Positions 1 to 9,300 of a stretch of DNA of 26,273 nt are shown piece by piece. This stretch comes from DAONJL01 sp035405645 [NCBI: bacterium] (lineage in GTDB: Bacteria > JAGOBX01 > DAONJL01). The notes under the pieces were generated by a model. It did no database searches. It worked only from the letters and a program-made list of their open reading frames with translations, and was not told the origin of the DNA. The translations under genes were made by a program, and so were the position numbers. The stretch's first letter is position 1; each line of letters starts with the position of its first letter. Location: assembly GCA_035405645.1 (NCBI GenBank), contig DAONJL010000004.1, positions 19,143 to 45,415 on the forward strand, written 5' to 3'.

Positions 1-2531
1 GTGACTGAAGAAATAGTAATCCAGGAAGAATAAAATCTTGTGGCTGCATCAGCATCGTAGCCACTAAATACTTGATAGTATACATGACTATCATTATCAT
101 ATATATATATCTTTGGGTCAATACCATCTAATACTATTGGGTCGCCAAATGCTACTCTAAATTTATCGCCATTATCTGCTGTCGCACTTGTTCGAAATAC
201 TATAAAAAAATCTGCACCTGCATTTTGTCCTTCATCATCAACTGGTATTATTGCAGCAGTTGTATCTTCTAATAATAAATGGACGCCTGGATGATTTATT
301 CCCCAGAACATATTTTTTGTCGAACCAATATATCCATCTCCATTTGGTGTAAATTCAAGTGGTATAAGTATATCTATGTCAGGATCAAATTGTCCATTCG
401 TATTTCTTGAATCATTATCATTATCTTTATAAATTGCTATTCCACTATATTTATCTGCTGTTAATTCTCGCAAATCTTCTGCTGTAAAACTATCAGGTCT
501 GTCATTTGGGCGCTCTAACATAAAATCAAGCATTGATAAATTTAAATTAGCACCACCTGACCAACAATTCAAACCAACTACACTAAATGGTTCACTTAAT
601 TTTGTTACTTCATTATTTGTTACCTGGTCATAAAAAATCACTGGTGGATTGGCTACATATATACCATTCATATTATCATACCAATTGCTTTGCATACCAC
701 CAGAAAAATAAAGACCACTATCAGGTATCCACGCATTAAATTGTGCACCAAAATTATATTTATCACTCATTAAAAACATTATCCATAAACCTTCTTTATG
801 TGTTAATGCACGCCAACCCGCGGGTTTGTATTTTGCTCCTATTAAATCATTACCTTCTGCTTCTTCATTTTCTTCACTTACCAATCCTTCTTCTGTTTCA
901 CTATCAGACACATCACCGTTTAATGAACCATCATAATAAGGTAAAATAAAACCATTTTCAAATTCTAAACTTATTTTCCAAATATTATTTGAAGAATCTA
1001 CTAATTCCCAGCGTGAATAATTAGGTGATAGTGGAATTAATTCGTCATTATAACTAAAATATTTCTTATCACTTTTATTATACCAGACTGATATTCCACT
1101 TAATAAATCATTTGTTATTGGTCTTAAATCTCTTGTTGGGTCAAATTCTTGAATACTCTGAACATATAAATCAATCTTTGTTAATGCTGTTTTTGGCGAA
1201 ACTGTTGATGGACCACCTAATAAAGGCACAAAAAACATAAAATTCGGAACAAAATCTAAATCCTGACCATCATTTACTTTATAAAATGGTGATGAAATTA
1301 AGGCGTCTGAAACATCATAACCTTGATATGGTTCTAATTCTATATTATGATTCTGTATACAGGTAACTAATGATATTGAATCACTTTTAACACTTTTTGA
1401 ATGTGTCCATAATAAATTCGTTCTTTCATACGGCACTATCTTAATTCCTGTCTCTGGTATTTCAACATAAAATATATCACCAAAACCTACATAATTTGCA
1501 TTCGGTAAATCTGGTATATCTGGATTCCCCCAGCCTTGATTTGTTGTTATTGTTATAAAATATTCGCTATTTAAACTATAATCCATTGGTATATAATGAT
1601 TTATTCCAGTTATATCTACTTTATAATATGGTATATCATTAACTGTTATTTCTACACCATTTATTGTTGGATTCTGTGAATCACTTATATCTATCACAGT
1701 TGGCAATGATGATCTTCCCTTACTTTTTAATTTTTGGTCTTCGTCTGGATTAAATTTGCCATCACGATTTTTATCGTAATAAATAGCAACTTCATATAAA
1801 TCACCAAATTGATCATATTTTGAACCACCAGGTATAAATTTACCATTTACAGGATGAAACAATAATGTCAAACTACTTAATTTTTCGCCATTTGATGCTG
1901 CTGCTCCAATCTTAAATATTGGAAATGGTCCTGATTGTGCGCCTAATATATCGCCTGAACTTGTTGTAGTTTTATTAACTTTCCATTCTGTTGCTACTGC
2001 TGCTGTTTTTGGCTGTGGGTATGCCGGCACAAATGTATTTGTTATACCTCCAAATGAATAATATATTCTTACAAATGTTGCTCTGAAATATCTTAATAAT
2101 TGTGTTGTAGATATATTTGCTTTATCGCTTAATATTACATAAATACTTAAATAACCTGTCGAATTTTCTGCTATTCCTAAATTTAATGGACCTAAATTAT
2201 TTGTTGAACCTGAAGGAACTATCTCAACATCACCATTTATTGCAAATGGAACAGTATCAACAAATTCATCAACATCCGCTCCTAAGGTATCAAAACAATC
2301 AGAAAAATTCAAAGTGCCAGTAAATGATATTGTTACTGTATCAACTGTAATCGGTCCTGTCTCATTATTCACTATCGATACTGCAAATAACCAGACAGAG
2401 CCTTTTGGTATTGTGCCCTGGCCACTTGTAGTTAAATCTGTCACTGATACTGTGAGCCCAACTCCAAATAATAATGAAATTTTAAATATTATTATTATAC
2501 TTATTATAAAAAATAACTTATACATTTTCAT
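1..2531 (-). CDS. Large secreted protein of unknown function (3' end beyond window)
   Basis: The minus frame is open from ATG at 2531 to the window edge, giving about 843 residues with no stop, so the C-terminus is missing. The start is chosen because AAGGAG at 2542-2547 lies 10 bases upstream and the ATG overlaps the upstream TGA as ATGA; a second ATG at 2525 is badly spaced. The N-terminus is a Sec signal peptide: a short basic start, an Ile/Phe-rich core and a small-residue end at LLFGVG. An Ig-like stretch with a conserved-ending-type VTDLTTSGQG start follows. Two Asp/Asn-rich loops resembling calcium-binding or dockerin loops occur near residue 255 (DKNRDGKFNPDED) and near residue 700 (DNDNDSRNTNGQFDPD). 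Many Gly/Asn/Thr-rich beta segments suggest an exported surface protein. I do not recognise a family and infer no enzymatic role. Confidence 0.8.
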   Translation of the reverse strand, partial: MKMYKLFFIISIIIIFKISLLFGVGLTVSVTDLTTSGQGTIPKGSVWLFAVSIVNNETGPITVDTVTISFTGTLNFSDCFDTLGADVDEFVDTVPFAINGDVEIVPSGSTNNLGPLNLGIAENSTGYLSIYVILSDKANISTTQLLRYFRATFVRIYYSFGGITNTFVPAYPQPKTAAVATEWKVNKTTTSSGDILGAQSGPFPIFKIGAAASNGEKLSSLTLLFHPVNGKFIPGGSKYDQFGDLYEVAIYYDKNRDGKFNPDEDQKLKSKGRSSLPTVIDISDSQNPTINGVEITVNDIPYYKVDITGINHYIPMDYSLNSEYFITITTNQGWGNPDIPDLPNANYVGFGDIFYVEIPETGIKIVPYERTNLLWTHSKSVKSDSISLVTCIQNHNIELEPYQGYDVSDALISSPFYKVNDGQDLDFVPNFMFFVPLLGGPSTVSPKTALTKIDLYVQSIQEFDPTRDLRPITNDLLSGISVWYNKSDKKYFSYNDELIPLSPNYSRWELVDSSNNIWKISLEFENGFILPYYDGSLNGDVSDSETEEGLVSEENEEAEGNDLIGAKYKPAGWRALTHKEGLWIMFLMSDKYNFGAQFNAWIPDSGLYFSGGMQSNWYDNMNGIYVANPPVIFYDQVTNNEVTKLSEPFSVVGLNCWSGGANLNLSMLDFMLERPNDRPDSFTAEDLRELTADKYSGIAIYKDNDNDSRNTNGQFDPDIDILIPLEFTPNGDGYIGSTKNMFWGINHPGVHLLLEDTTAAIIPVDDEGQNAGADFFIVFRTSATADNGDKFRVAFGDPIVLDGIDPKIYIYDNDSHVYYQVFSGYDADAATRFYSSWITISSV

Positions 2532-3298
2532 TCTTCTTTTTCTCCTTCTTCGGTTTTATTGTATATGTTTGTCTTTTCAAGTATATCCATAGCACTCGAA
2601 TAAAATACATTTATATTTTCATCTGCTATTTTTTCTTTTTCTTCGTATATACTAACACTTATATTTATTAGTCCACTGCGCCTCTTTATTTTTTCTAAAC
2701 TTAATTTTAATTTTACTTCGCCTTTCTCATCTGTGCTCTGTTCTATCTCATTTTCTTTGCCTATTATTTTTTCTTCTGCTTTTATTTTAAATCGAACTGG
2801 ATAATTTTTTATCGAATTATTCTCTTTTATATTTATTATCTTTACTTTTATATCTACTCCTTCGCTCTTTAAAACCTTTTTTACATTGCCACCTTCTACT
2901 TCGATTTTTACTGGCTTCTTTATCTTTATCTCTTTTATTTCTTTGATTTTTCCATTCTCTTCTATTATTGAAAAATATATTTTATTAATTAATTTTTTTG
3001 TGTTCGATAAATCTAAATCAATCTCTTCTTTTATTTCGCTATTTATTGTTTTTAATTTTATTCTTTTGTTTTCTTCTTTTGTTAATGACTTTTTATTTAA
3101 AGCATATACAAAAAATATATCTTTATCATTCTTTTCTACTTTACCATTTATTATTAATTTCATCCAATCTAATATTTCACTCCCATCAAATTTTGTTGCT
3201 TTATTTTTATCATCACTTATTTGCAAATCTTTCAGTTCGAAAGCATTTAGCACATTTAATATAAATAATAATATCACAAAATATAACTTAAACTTCAT
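2528..3298 (-). CDS. Small secreted protein with two beta modules, related to the C-terminus of the giant PLD protein
   Basis: This is a 256-residue exported protein. ATG at 3298 is preferred because AAGGAAA at 3311-3317 is 12 bases upstream; a GTG at 3310 would touch that site. The signal peptide is MKFKLYFVILLFILNVLNA. The mature part is very rich in Lys, Glu and Ile. A first module opens with DDKNKATKFDGSEIL, which resembles DGINKAIKLDGTEYL in the last spacer module of the 2086-residue protein at 6387. A second, Big_1-like Ig module with a TDEKGEVKLKLSLEKI strand follows, matching the pattern TDNEGYVRYKLDLSKI there. Both proteins end with a similar tail (ILEKTNIYNKTEEG versus LIEKTQIYYSSE). 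Its stop overlaps the next start as ATGA, so it is probably translated with the large protein downstream. Function is unknown; a surface or assembly accessory role is inference. Confidence 0.82.
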   Translation of the reverse strand: MKFKLYFVILLFILNVLNAFELKDLQISDDKNKATKFDGSEILDWMKLIINGKVEKNDKDIFFVYALNKKSLTKEENKRIKLKTINSEIKEEIDLDLSNTKKLINKIYFSIIEENGKIKEIKEIKIKKPVKIEVEGGNVKKVLKSEGVDIKVKIINIKENNSIKNYPVRFKIKAEEKIIGKENEIEQSTDEKGEVKLKLSLEKIKRRSGLINISVSIYEEKEKIADENINVFYSSAMDILEKTNIYNKTEEGEKEE

Positions 3299-3317
3299 AA
3301 TAATAATCACTTTCCTT

Positions 3318-4886
3318 TTAATATACTCTTATTATTGGAGACTCTGCTATTTCTGTTAATGTTCCACCGCTACCTTTTGTTTTGATTGTAAATTTATAAT
3401 TATCACTCATTGAAGGTGCAATCGCATTTCTATATGAAATACCTAATTTTTTGCCAACATCAAAATTTATTAAATTTATTGTTATTGTTCTATTATTTAA
3501 TGACCAGGATATATTAGCACCAGTATATTTTGTGACTACCACCTGTCCAGGTGCTAAATTTGTTGTCCTTGGCATTGTCCAACTCTCTGGTATGTCTAAT
3601 GTTAGTTGACCATTACTTAAATCCTGTGTCGCTGTAAATACTATTTTTATCTCTTTTACTTTGCAGCCTGCCTTGAATGAAGATAATCCCTCTATTTTAG
3701 CAGAACCTGAACCATCTACCCCATTTTCTGATGGTGGATTAAAATAAGTATATAAAAATGTAGACCATTGTGTAGTATCATCAAATTCACGGCTTATATA
3801 AACATCACTATCTATAAAATTATCTTCGCTGATTGGAAAAAATATTGATAAGCCATTTGAATTTGTTGCCGATGGACCACATTTACTTAATATAACAGCA
3901 TTACGAACTCCTCTTCTAACTTCATTTGCTGCATTTACTACATCTCTGTCTGGCATACCAGATGAGATTATTTTACTCATTAAATGATAAATGTCAATAT
4001 AATCAGAATTTTCATAACTTTTTGCTGCTTCTCTTGCTCGCTGAATAAATTGCCATCTATTTGTATTTGTTGTTGATTCAACAAAATTTTTTATTTTAGT
4101 ATTTAACTCATCGATTTTAGTCAAATCAATTGCTGAATATGTTATATCCAATTCGCCTGCCTGCAATATATAATATTCATAATATTTTTGAACTATTAAT
4201 CTTGCTAAACCTTTTGCACTTAATGTTGGTCGCCGAACTAATTCTTTTAATATATAATGATAAGGCCAACCATCGCCAGGTTCGGTTTGTTCGGACGCTA
4301 CCATTACATTTGCTAAACTCTTTATTTCTGTTGCTACTTCTACCATTCCCATTAAACAGGCATCAAAAGCAATAATATCTAATTTACCATCATCTCCAAT
4401 AGTATTAGAAATTGCATTTGAAATCGCCTCTTTTACTTCATCCATTGTAAGCCAATCATCTTCGTTTTCATCATAACATACTTGCTTTGCTGTCTTTTTA
4501 ACTCTCTTGCGCCAGCCATCACCATGATTCCATAATACTAACATATATTTATCTGCTGGATAATTAGAAATCGCCCATTCAATAAAATCTTGTAAAGTTT
4601 CTGGAGCACCCATATTTAATTTACCACAATCTTCAATTGGTTCGCTATCAAGCGTCAAACCCTTTTCTATGTAATACCGCATTGTATTTTCTGTCGTTCT
4701 ATCAATTTGCACAACAATATTCACTTCACTAGTCGAACCAATTGCAGCCATTTCTAAAAAATCAGCATTTGCAAATGGTTCTAAATCATTATCACCATCA
4801 AGATAAACCATTATTGTCCATTGCTGTGCTTTTATTATTGGCGATAATAGAAAAAACAAAAAAATAACAAATAATAATTTTTTCAT
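3318..4886 (-). CDS. Secreted clostripain-family (peptidase C11) cysteine protease
   Basis: This is a 522-residue exported protease. A signal peptide occupies residues 1-20. The C11 core has the family MVYLDGDNDLE motif (residues 26-36). The catalytic dyad looks intact: His121 in LVLWNHGDGW and Cys177 in IIAFDACLMGM. The core is followed by conserved VASEQTEPGDGWPY. Family C11 enzymes cleave after Arg or Lys and are often autoprocessed. From about residue 390 there is a beta-rich C-terminal domain ending in SPIIRVY, probably for surface attachment or substrate contact. AGGAGT at 4895-4900 sits 8 bases before the ATG, and the start overlaps the preceding gene's stop as ATGA. Sitting among large surface proteins, it could process them or act on external protein; that is inference. 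The family call is firm. Confidence 0.93.
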   Translation of the reverse strand: MKKLLFVIFLFFLLSPIIKAQQWTIMVYLDGDNDLEPFANADFLEMAAIGSTSEVNIVVQIDRTTENTMRYYIEKGLTLDSEPIEDCGKLNMGAPETLQDFIEWAISNYPADKYMLVLWNHGDGWRKRVKKTAKQVCYDENEDDWLTMDEVKEAISNAISNTIGDDGKLDIIAFDACLMGMVEVATEIKSLANVMVASEQTEPGDGWPYHYILKELVRRPTLSAKGLARLIVQKYYEYYILQAGELDITYSAIDLTKIDELNTKIKNFVESTTNTNRWQFIQRAREAAKSYENSDYIDIYHLMSKIISSGMPDRDVVNAANEVRRGVRNAVILSKCGPSATNSNGLSIFFPISEDNFIDSDVYISREFDDTTQWSTFLYTYFNPPSENGVDGSGSAKIEGLSSFKAGCKVKEIKIVFTATQDLSNGQLTLDIPESWTMPRTTNLAPGQVVVTKYTGANISWSLNNRTITINLINFDVGKKLGISYRNAIAPSMSDNYKFTIKTKGSGGTLTEIAESPIIRVY

Positions 4887-5257
4887 TTGTTTTTACTCCT
4901 TTTTTTATTTTGCTTATTATTTTTTATTTCACTTTTTATCTCTTTTATTTCACTCATTTTAAAACTTTCATCTTTTAATGTCTTTGAAATTATAGCCAAT
5001 ATTTCTTTTTCTGATATTTTATTTTTGTTTTTGTTTATAATTTCTTTTAATTCTTTTATTAATGCCTCGATTAATAACTTTCTATATATTTTTTCAAAAA
5101 CTTTTTTAAATTCCTGTATAAAAGCTTTTATAAAACCTTCTACATAGCCTTTAATAAATGCTTTTTCTTTCATATACTCTAATGCTTTAAAAAAATCTAT
5201 TTTTTTATAGCTGTTACTATTTCTTTTTTGTCCTCTCTTTTTTTCTATTTTTACCAT
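4883..5257 (-). CDS. Small Lys/Glu-rich helical protein, possible diverged Rpn-tail
   Basis: This is a 124-residue, highly charged, predicted all-helical protein. Its first eight residues (MVKIEKKR) and its ribosome-binding site are the same as those of the ORF upstream, because both start points lie in copies of one duplicated DNA segment. AAGGG at 5267-5271 is 9 bases before the ATG. It overlaps the 92-residue ORF by 41 bases in another frame and ends in ATGA with the protease gene. A repeated KGYVEGFIKAF pattern, then KELKEII and SEKEILAIISKTL, resembles the EKGxxEG and EINEII segments of Rpn tails in spacing, but identity is low. There is no signal peptide or membrane segment. It may be a second, older tail protein or the gene that originally followed the nuclease gene. 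Function is unproven. Confidence 0.65.
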   Translation of the reverse strand: MVKIEKKRGQKRNSNSYKKIDFFKALEYMKEKAFIKGYVEGFIKAFIQEFKKVFEKIYRKLLIEALIKELKEIINKNKNKISEKEILAIISKTLKDESFKMSEIKEIKSEIKNNKQNKKRSKNK

Positions 5258-5495
5258 TTTTCTTTTCCCTTAACTCTTTTATTATTTCATTTATCTCTTT
5301 CATCTTCATTCCTTTTGCCTTTAAGACATCTTCTATTTTTTTTAATGTCTCATTTCTTCCTTTTTCTATTCCTACTTCTATTCCTTCTCGCTTTGCATAA
5401 TTTATACTTGTTATATAATCTAATCTTGCTTTTTCGCGACTATTTATTAACTCTTGTCGTATCTCTTTTAATCTCTTTTTTTCTATTTTCACCAT
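5217..5495 (-). CDS. Stand-alone copy of the Rpn C-terminal tail
   Basis: This 92-residue ORF has residues ~17-86 almost identical to the C-terminal tail of the nuclease upstream: only a couple of substitutions over about 68 aligned residues, plus absence of an 8-residue LVEGLEKG insert. The ATG at 5495 has AAGGG at 5505-5509, 9 bases upstream. Both lie inside the tail of the nuclease gene in a different frame, so the two genes overlap by 56 bases. It has no nuclease residues. In known Rpn systems the isolated tail binds the full-length protein and blocks its toxicity, so a dedicated inhibitor made from a duplicated gene end is a reasonable inference. It could instead be a recent duplication by-product; near-identity at the DNA level means constraint cannot be judged from this sequence alone. 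Confidence 0.75.
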   Translation of the reverse strand: MVKIEKKRLKEIRQELINSREKARLDYITSINYAKREGIEVGIEKGRNETLKKIEDVLKAKGMKMKEINEIIKELREKKNGKNRKKERTKKK

Positions 5496-5716
5496 TTTTC
5501 TTTTCCCTTAACTCTTTTATTATTTCATTTATCTCTTTCATCTTCATTCCTTTTGCCTTTAAGACATCTTCTATTTTTTTTAATATCTCATTTCTTCCTT
5601 TTTCTAGTCCTTCCACTAGTCCTTTTTCTATTCCTACTTCTATTCCTTCTCGTTTTGCATAATTTATACTTGTTATATAATCTAATCTTGCTTTTTCGCG
5701 ACTTTCTATTAACTCT
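5234..5716 (-). repeat. Direct tandem duplication of the rpn 3' end
   Basis: Two near-identical copies lie at 5234-5454 and 5472-5716. The offset is 238 bases on one side of a 24-base in-frame indel (encoding LVEGLEKG) and 262 on the other. Each copy contains the tail coding region, then AAGGG and an ATG in a shifted frame. Duplication therefore created a new overlapping start at each junction: the 92-residue ORF begins in the right-hand copy, and the 124-residue ORF in the left-hand one. The few differences suggest a fairly recent event or ongoing gene conversion. Confidence 0.9.
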
Positions 5717-5763
5717 CGCATTCTTCTATCTGATAATGCTTCTTTCATTGTTTTTAATGCCAT
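5440..5763 (-). CDS. Predicted intragenic short form of Rpn (RpnS-like tail protein)
   Basis: Met208 of the nuclease is preceded by AGGAGGTGAT (5768-5777), a ten-base match to the usual 16S anti-Shine-Dalgarno sequence. Eight bases separate AGGAGG from the ATG at 5763. Translation from here, in the same frame as the nuclease, would give a 107-residue tail protein starting MALKTMKEALSD and lacking all nuclease residues. The full-length start has no comparable signal. In characterised Rpn proteins an in-frame internal start produces just such a C-terminal protein, which neutralises the long form. The sequence shows the site directly; expression and inhibition are inferred. The signal also encodes Glu-Glu-Val-Ile within the long form, so chance cannot be fully excluded. 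Confidence 0.72.
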   Translation of the reverse strand: MALKTMKEALSDRRMRELIESREKARLDYITSINYAKREGIEVGIEKGLVEGLEKGRNEILKKIEDVLKAKGMKMKEINEIIKELREKKNGENRKKEIKRDTTRVNK

Positions 5764-6384
5764 TATTATCACCTCCTCATTTTGAACCTCTGCTGGTAAT
5801 GCGTTTATTTGCTTATAAAATTTCTCACCATTTTTTATTACAAATAGCCATTTCTCAATATCTTTCGCAAAATGTTTCTTTTTCATTTCAATAAATTTTT
5901 TTAATTCTATTATATGAATTTCCTGTATATCTGTTAATTCCTGATTATTTTCAATTTCTTTAAATCTAAATATACTATGATATTTTTCTGTTTTCAATAA
6001 ATTAAAATCTAATATAGATATCGAAATTGTCTTTTTTATATCTTCATAATCACTGCCTTCTTTTAATTGATCTATATATAACTTATCTAAATAAAATATT
6101 ATTCGTTCTATATACGATGGCACTGGATTTATCTGCATTTCTATATTATATTGCTTTTCACTCTCATCTTTTGCTTTTATATCTAATATCGTTAATTTAT
6201 CATCTATTTTTTTTCTTATATTTATTGGATTTAATATTTTTACTTCCTTTATTTTTTTCTCTTTTTTTAAATCTAATATTGCATTAAGTAATGAAATTAA
6301 TATTTCTTTTTTCTTTTCATTACCAAATACATACTTAAATATTACATCATTTTTAAAACCTTTAAATTTTTCTGATAATATCAT
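5440..6384 (-). CDS. rpn: Rpn-family PD-(D/E)XK nuclease (long form)
   Basis: This is a 314-residue protein of the Rpn/PDDEXK_2 group, often labelled a transposase although it is a nuclease fold. Residues 9-21 match the family start (GFKNDVIFKYVFG). The candidate active site is Asp13, Asp68 in ILDIKAKD and Glu82-x-Gln84 in YNIEMQ. A middle helical region follows (INALPAEVQNEEVIIMAL), then a charged helical tail from about residue 208 with EKGLVEGLEKG repeats. It begins 2 bases after the PLD gene stop with no good ribosome-binding site (GAGTG only), so low or coupled translation is likely. Rpn proteins cleave DNA, promote recombination and can act as phage-defence toxins whose tail, made from an internal start, is the inhibitor. 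The family call is firm; a defence role here is inferred. Confidence 0.9.
   Translation of the reverse strand: MILSEKFKGFKNDVIFKYVFGNEKKKEILISLLNAILDLKKEKKIKEVKILNPINIRKKIDDKLTILDIKAKDESEKQYNIEMQINPVPSYIERIIFYLDKLYIDQLKEGSDYEDIKKTISISILDFNLLKTEKYHSIFRFKEIENNQELTDIQEIHIIELKKFIEMKKKHFAKDIEKWLFVIKNGEKFYKQINALPAEVQNEEVIIMALKTMKEALSDRRMRELIESREKARLDYITSINYAKREGIEVGIEKGLVEGLEKGRNEILKKIEDVLKAKGMKMKEINEIIKELREKKNGENRKKEIKRDTTRVNK
5768..5777 (-). promoter_or_regulatory. Strong internal ribosome-binding site inside rpn
   Basis: AGGAGGTGAT on the minus strand, with the ATG at 5763. It is as strong as any other Shine-Dalgarno site in the window and sits inside an open reading frame rather than before one. 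It decides the start of the short Rpn form. Confidence 0.75.
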
Positions 6385-6386
6385 AT

Positions 6387-9300
6387 TTATTCACTCGAAT
6401 AATAAATTTGTGTCTTCTCAATTAAATTTTCATTCTCCGTAAAGAAAATTACAAATCTTATTTTTTGCTCTTTTTTATTTTCATCCTCTATTACTGCTTC
6501 TAAATTTGTTAATCCTACTTTTGTTGGTATTTTACTTAAATCTAATTTATACCTTACATAACCTTCATTATCAGTGTATTGTGTTTCAACATTTACATAA
6601 TTCCTGATTTTATTATCATTTATTTTAAATTGAATTTTATAATCTGATAATGGCAAATCATTATTTAATACTCTTACTTTTATTTCTTTTGTTTCATTTT
6701 TTAATACTTTTATTGTTGTGTCTGTTATTGCTATTATTTTTATATTATCTTCTTTTACTCTTTTTAAATATATTTTTTCTGAATAATTCTTATATCCAAC
6801 TTTATCTATTGCTGTTATTTGTATATAATAATTTTTATTTTGTGCCAGACCACTTAATGTATATAATGTTAATTTCTGATTTTTTAGTTTTGGCTCTGTC
6901 TTATAATTTATTATTTTTTCTTCATCTAAATTCGTTCCATATTTTATTTCATAGCCTACAAAATCATTATTCGTATTTGCGGTCCAACCTAATATTACAT
7001 TAGCACCACCATCATTTATACATCGAAAATTCTCAATCTTATCAGGCACTCTTTTATCTATCTTAAATGAAAAATAATTATTATTATTTAATAATTTTAT
7101 TCCATTTAATTCAACAAAATAACTTATCTTTGTTTCATCTTTTATTCTGGTGTCATTATTCAAATTTATTAGTGCATAAACAATATTATTTTCTTTTGAC
7201 ATCTTTTTCCTTATTTGATTTGCACCTTCTGGTAAGGTATCAATTCCATAACATAAATATGCTTCTTCATTTTCATATAATTGTCTTGTAAATTCAAATG
7301 TTATAAATATCTCACCAGCCTGTAAATATTCTGTTCCATCAAGTTTAATTGCTTTATTTATACCATCAGTTGCAGGGTCTTCAAACGGTATCATTGTTAT
7401 TGTATTTATACAAAATGTATTTGAAAAATCAGATATATTTCCTACTTTATCTACACTCGCTATTGCAAATGTATATTTAGTGCTATCTTCTAAATTTGTT
7501 AATAATACTATACTTTTTTTATAATTTGTCATTCCTATTAAATTTGTGAAATAATTTGAATTTTTTGTTAATTCTTCATTTCCTTTTGCATAATATATTC
7601 GATACTCTTTAAATTCTTCTTTATAAATCTCACTTATTGGTTGCCAACTTAATACAATAAATAAATTTGTTGATTGTCCTGTATCAAATCTAAAATTTGA
7701 TACTGCTGGTAATGGTTCAGTATCTATTTGTATTTTATATGGTTCCATTGTTATGTTTTTATATACATAATTTTTATATAAAAATTCAAAATATATTATG
7801 TCATTATTTTTTTGCGGCGGTATTTTATATTCATAAATATAATTACTCTTTTGGTTCGGCATAACTAAATTTGTTTCGCTCTCATTATTTTTATAATAAC
7901 TTAATATTATGTTGGTATCTGGTATCTCATTTGTCACTATGGTTATGGTTATTGTATCGCCTTTTAATTTTTTCACTTCAAAAAATTCGCTAATATTATT
8001 TTCGCCATCACTTGCATTTATATTATTTAATTCTAATGACGGATATGTCTTTATTGTTAATGTATCTGAAATTGTCCAATTACCATAATTATCAAATACT
8101 GCTACTCTTATATTATATGTCTCCTCACTTTCTAAATTTGATATTTTTACTAATTGTAAATTCTTATTCTTTAATTGTGGTATTGTTTGATAATCTAAAT
8201 AACTTGAATTTATATCAACACTATTTTTTGAATAATAAATTCTAAATTCTTTGAAATCAGCATCATTCATTCTTATTGGTTGCCAATTTATTATGGTATA
8301 ATTTGAACCTGTATTTACTTCTTTTAAATTTCGAACTGTATCACATTGACTTTTTATTACATAAAAATAATTATAATCATCTCGTATAAAATAATCTCTA
8401 TATTTTATTAAAAATCTTATTTGCTCTTCTGTTATATTTGTTGTTGTGATTGTAACTTGATATTGATTTGAACTAATCTTATTCATTGGTAGTGAATCAC
8501 CTATTGTTGAAGCAACAGAATAATCTTTTGCACCTTTTAAATAATATAAGTATAAAGTGTCATTACTTGTAATTCCTGATGTTAAAATTGTTATTATTAT
8601 TTCGTTATTATAGCCAATTGTCTGACCATTTGTTTCTAATGCCTGTGTTTCTATCGCATTATTTAGATATATTTTTTCAATATTCACTTTATCTTTTGTT
8701 CGACACACTTTTGTATCTGATAATGAATAGTTTAATACTTTATCAAAAATACCTATGCAAAAATAATATGTCTCGCCTGCTTCTAAATTATTTATCGAAT
8801 ATAATGTTGTCTTTGAATTCATTAATTTCTCATCAAGCAAATATTCACTATTAATTGTTAAATTATCATCTTTTGAATAAAATATTTTAAAATATTTAAA
8901 ATCATCTTCTTGAATGAACGGTAATGTCCATTTTAACACTACATAATTTTGACCTATACTTAATATATCTAAATTTGTAACTTTATTTATTGCTTTTCCA
9001 TCTATATTAAATACATAAGTTTGAAATAAATATTGCTCATTCGCAGTAAGATTATCTATTTTATCTTTTCCAGAAACAACTAAAACTTTAAAATATATTT
9101 TATCATTATCATTTACAAATGATTCTGGTATTATAGCATAACCTTCATAATATTCATTATTTGCACTTATTTTATTTAAACTAATAAAAGTGTCATTAAC
9201 AGAACCTAAACCATCAGGTTCTATATTTTTTCCTACGCTTAAATATAACATTGTATCGTATTCAAATTTACCATTTATTTTTACTTCTACTCGTATATTA

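Noticed and set aside
3299-3310. GTG at 3310 as start of the small Ig-like protein
   Set aside because: It abuts the Shine-Dalgarno sequence; ATG at 3298 has normal spacing and begins a clean signal peptide.
5440-6384. Rpn gene read as a transposase or insertion sequence
   Set aside because: No terminal inverted repeats or target duplication are seen; the family label is historical and the fold is a nuclease.
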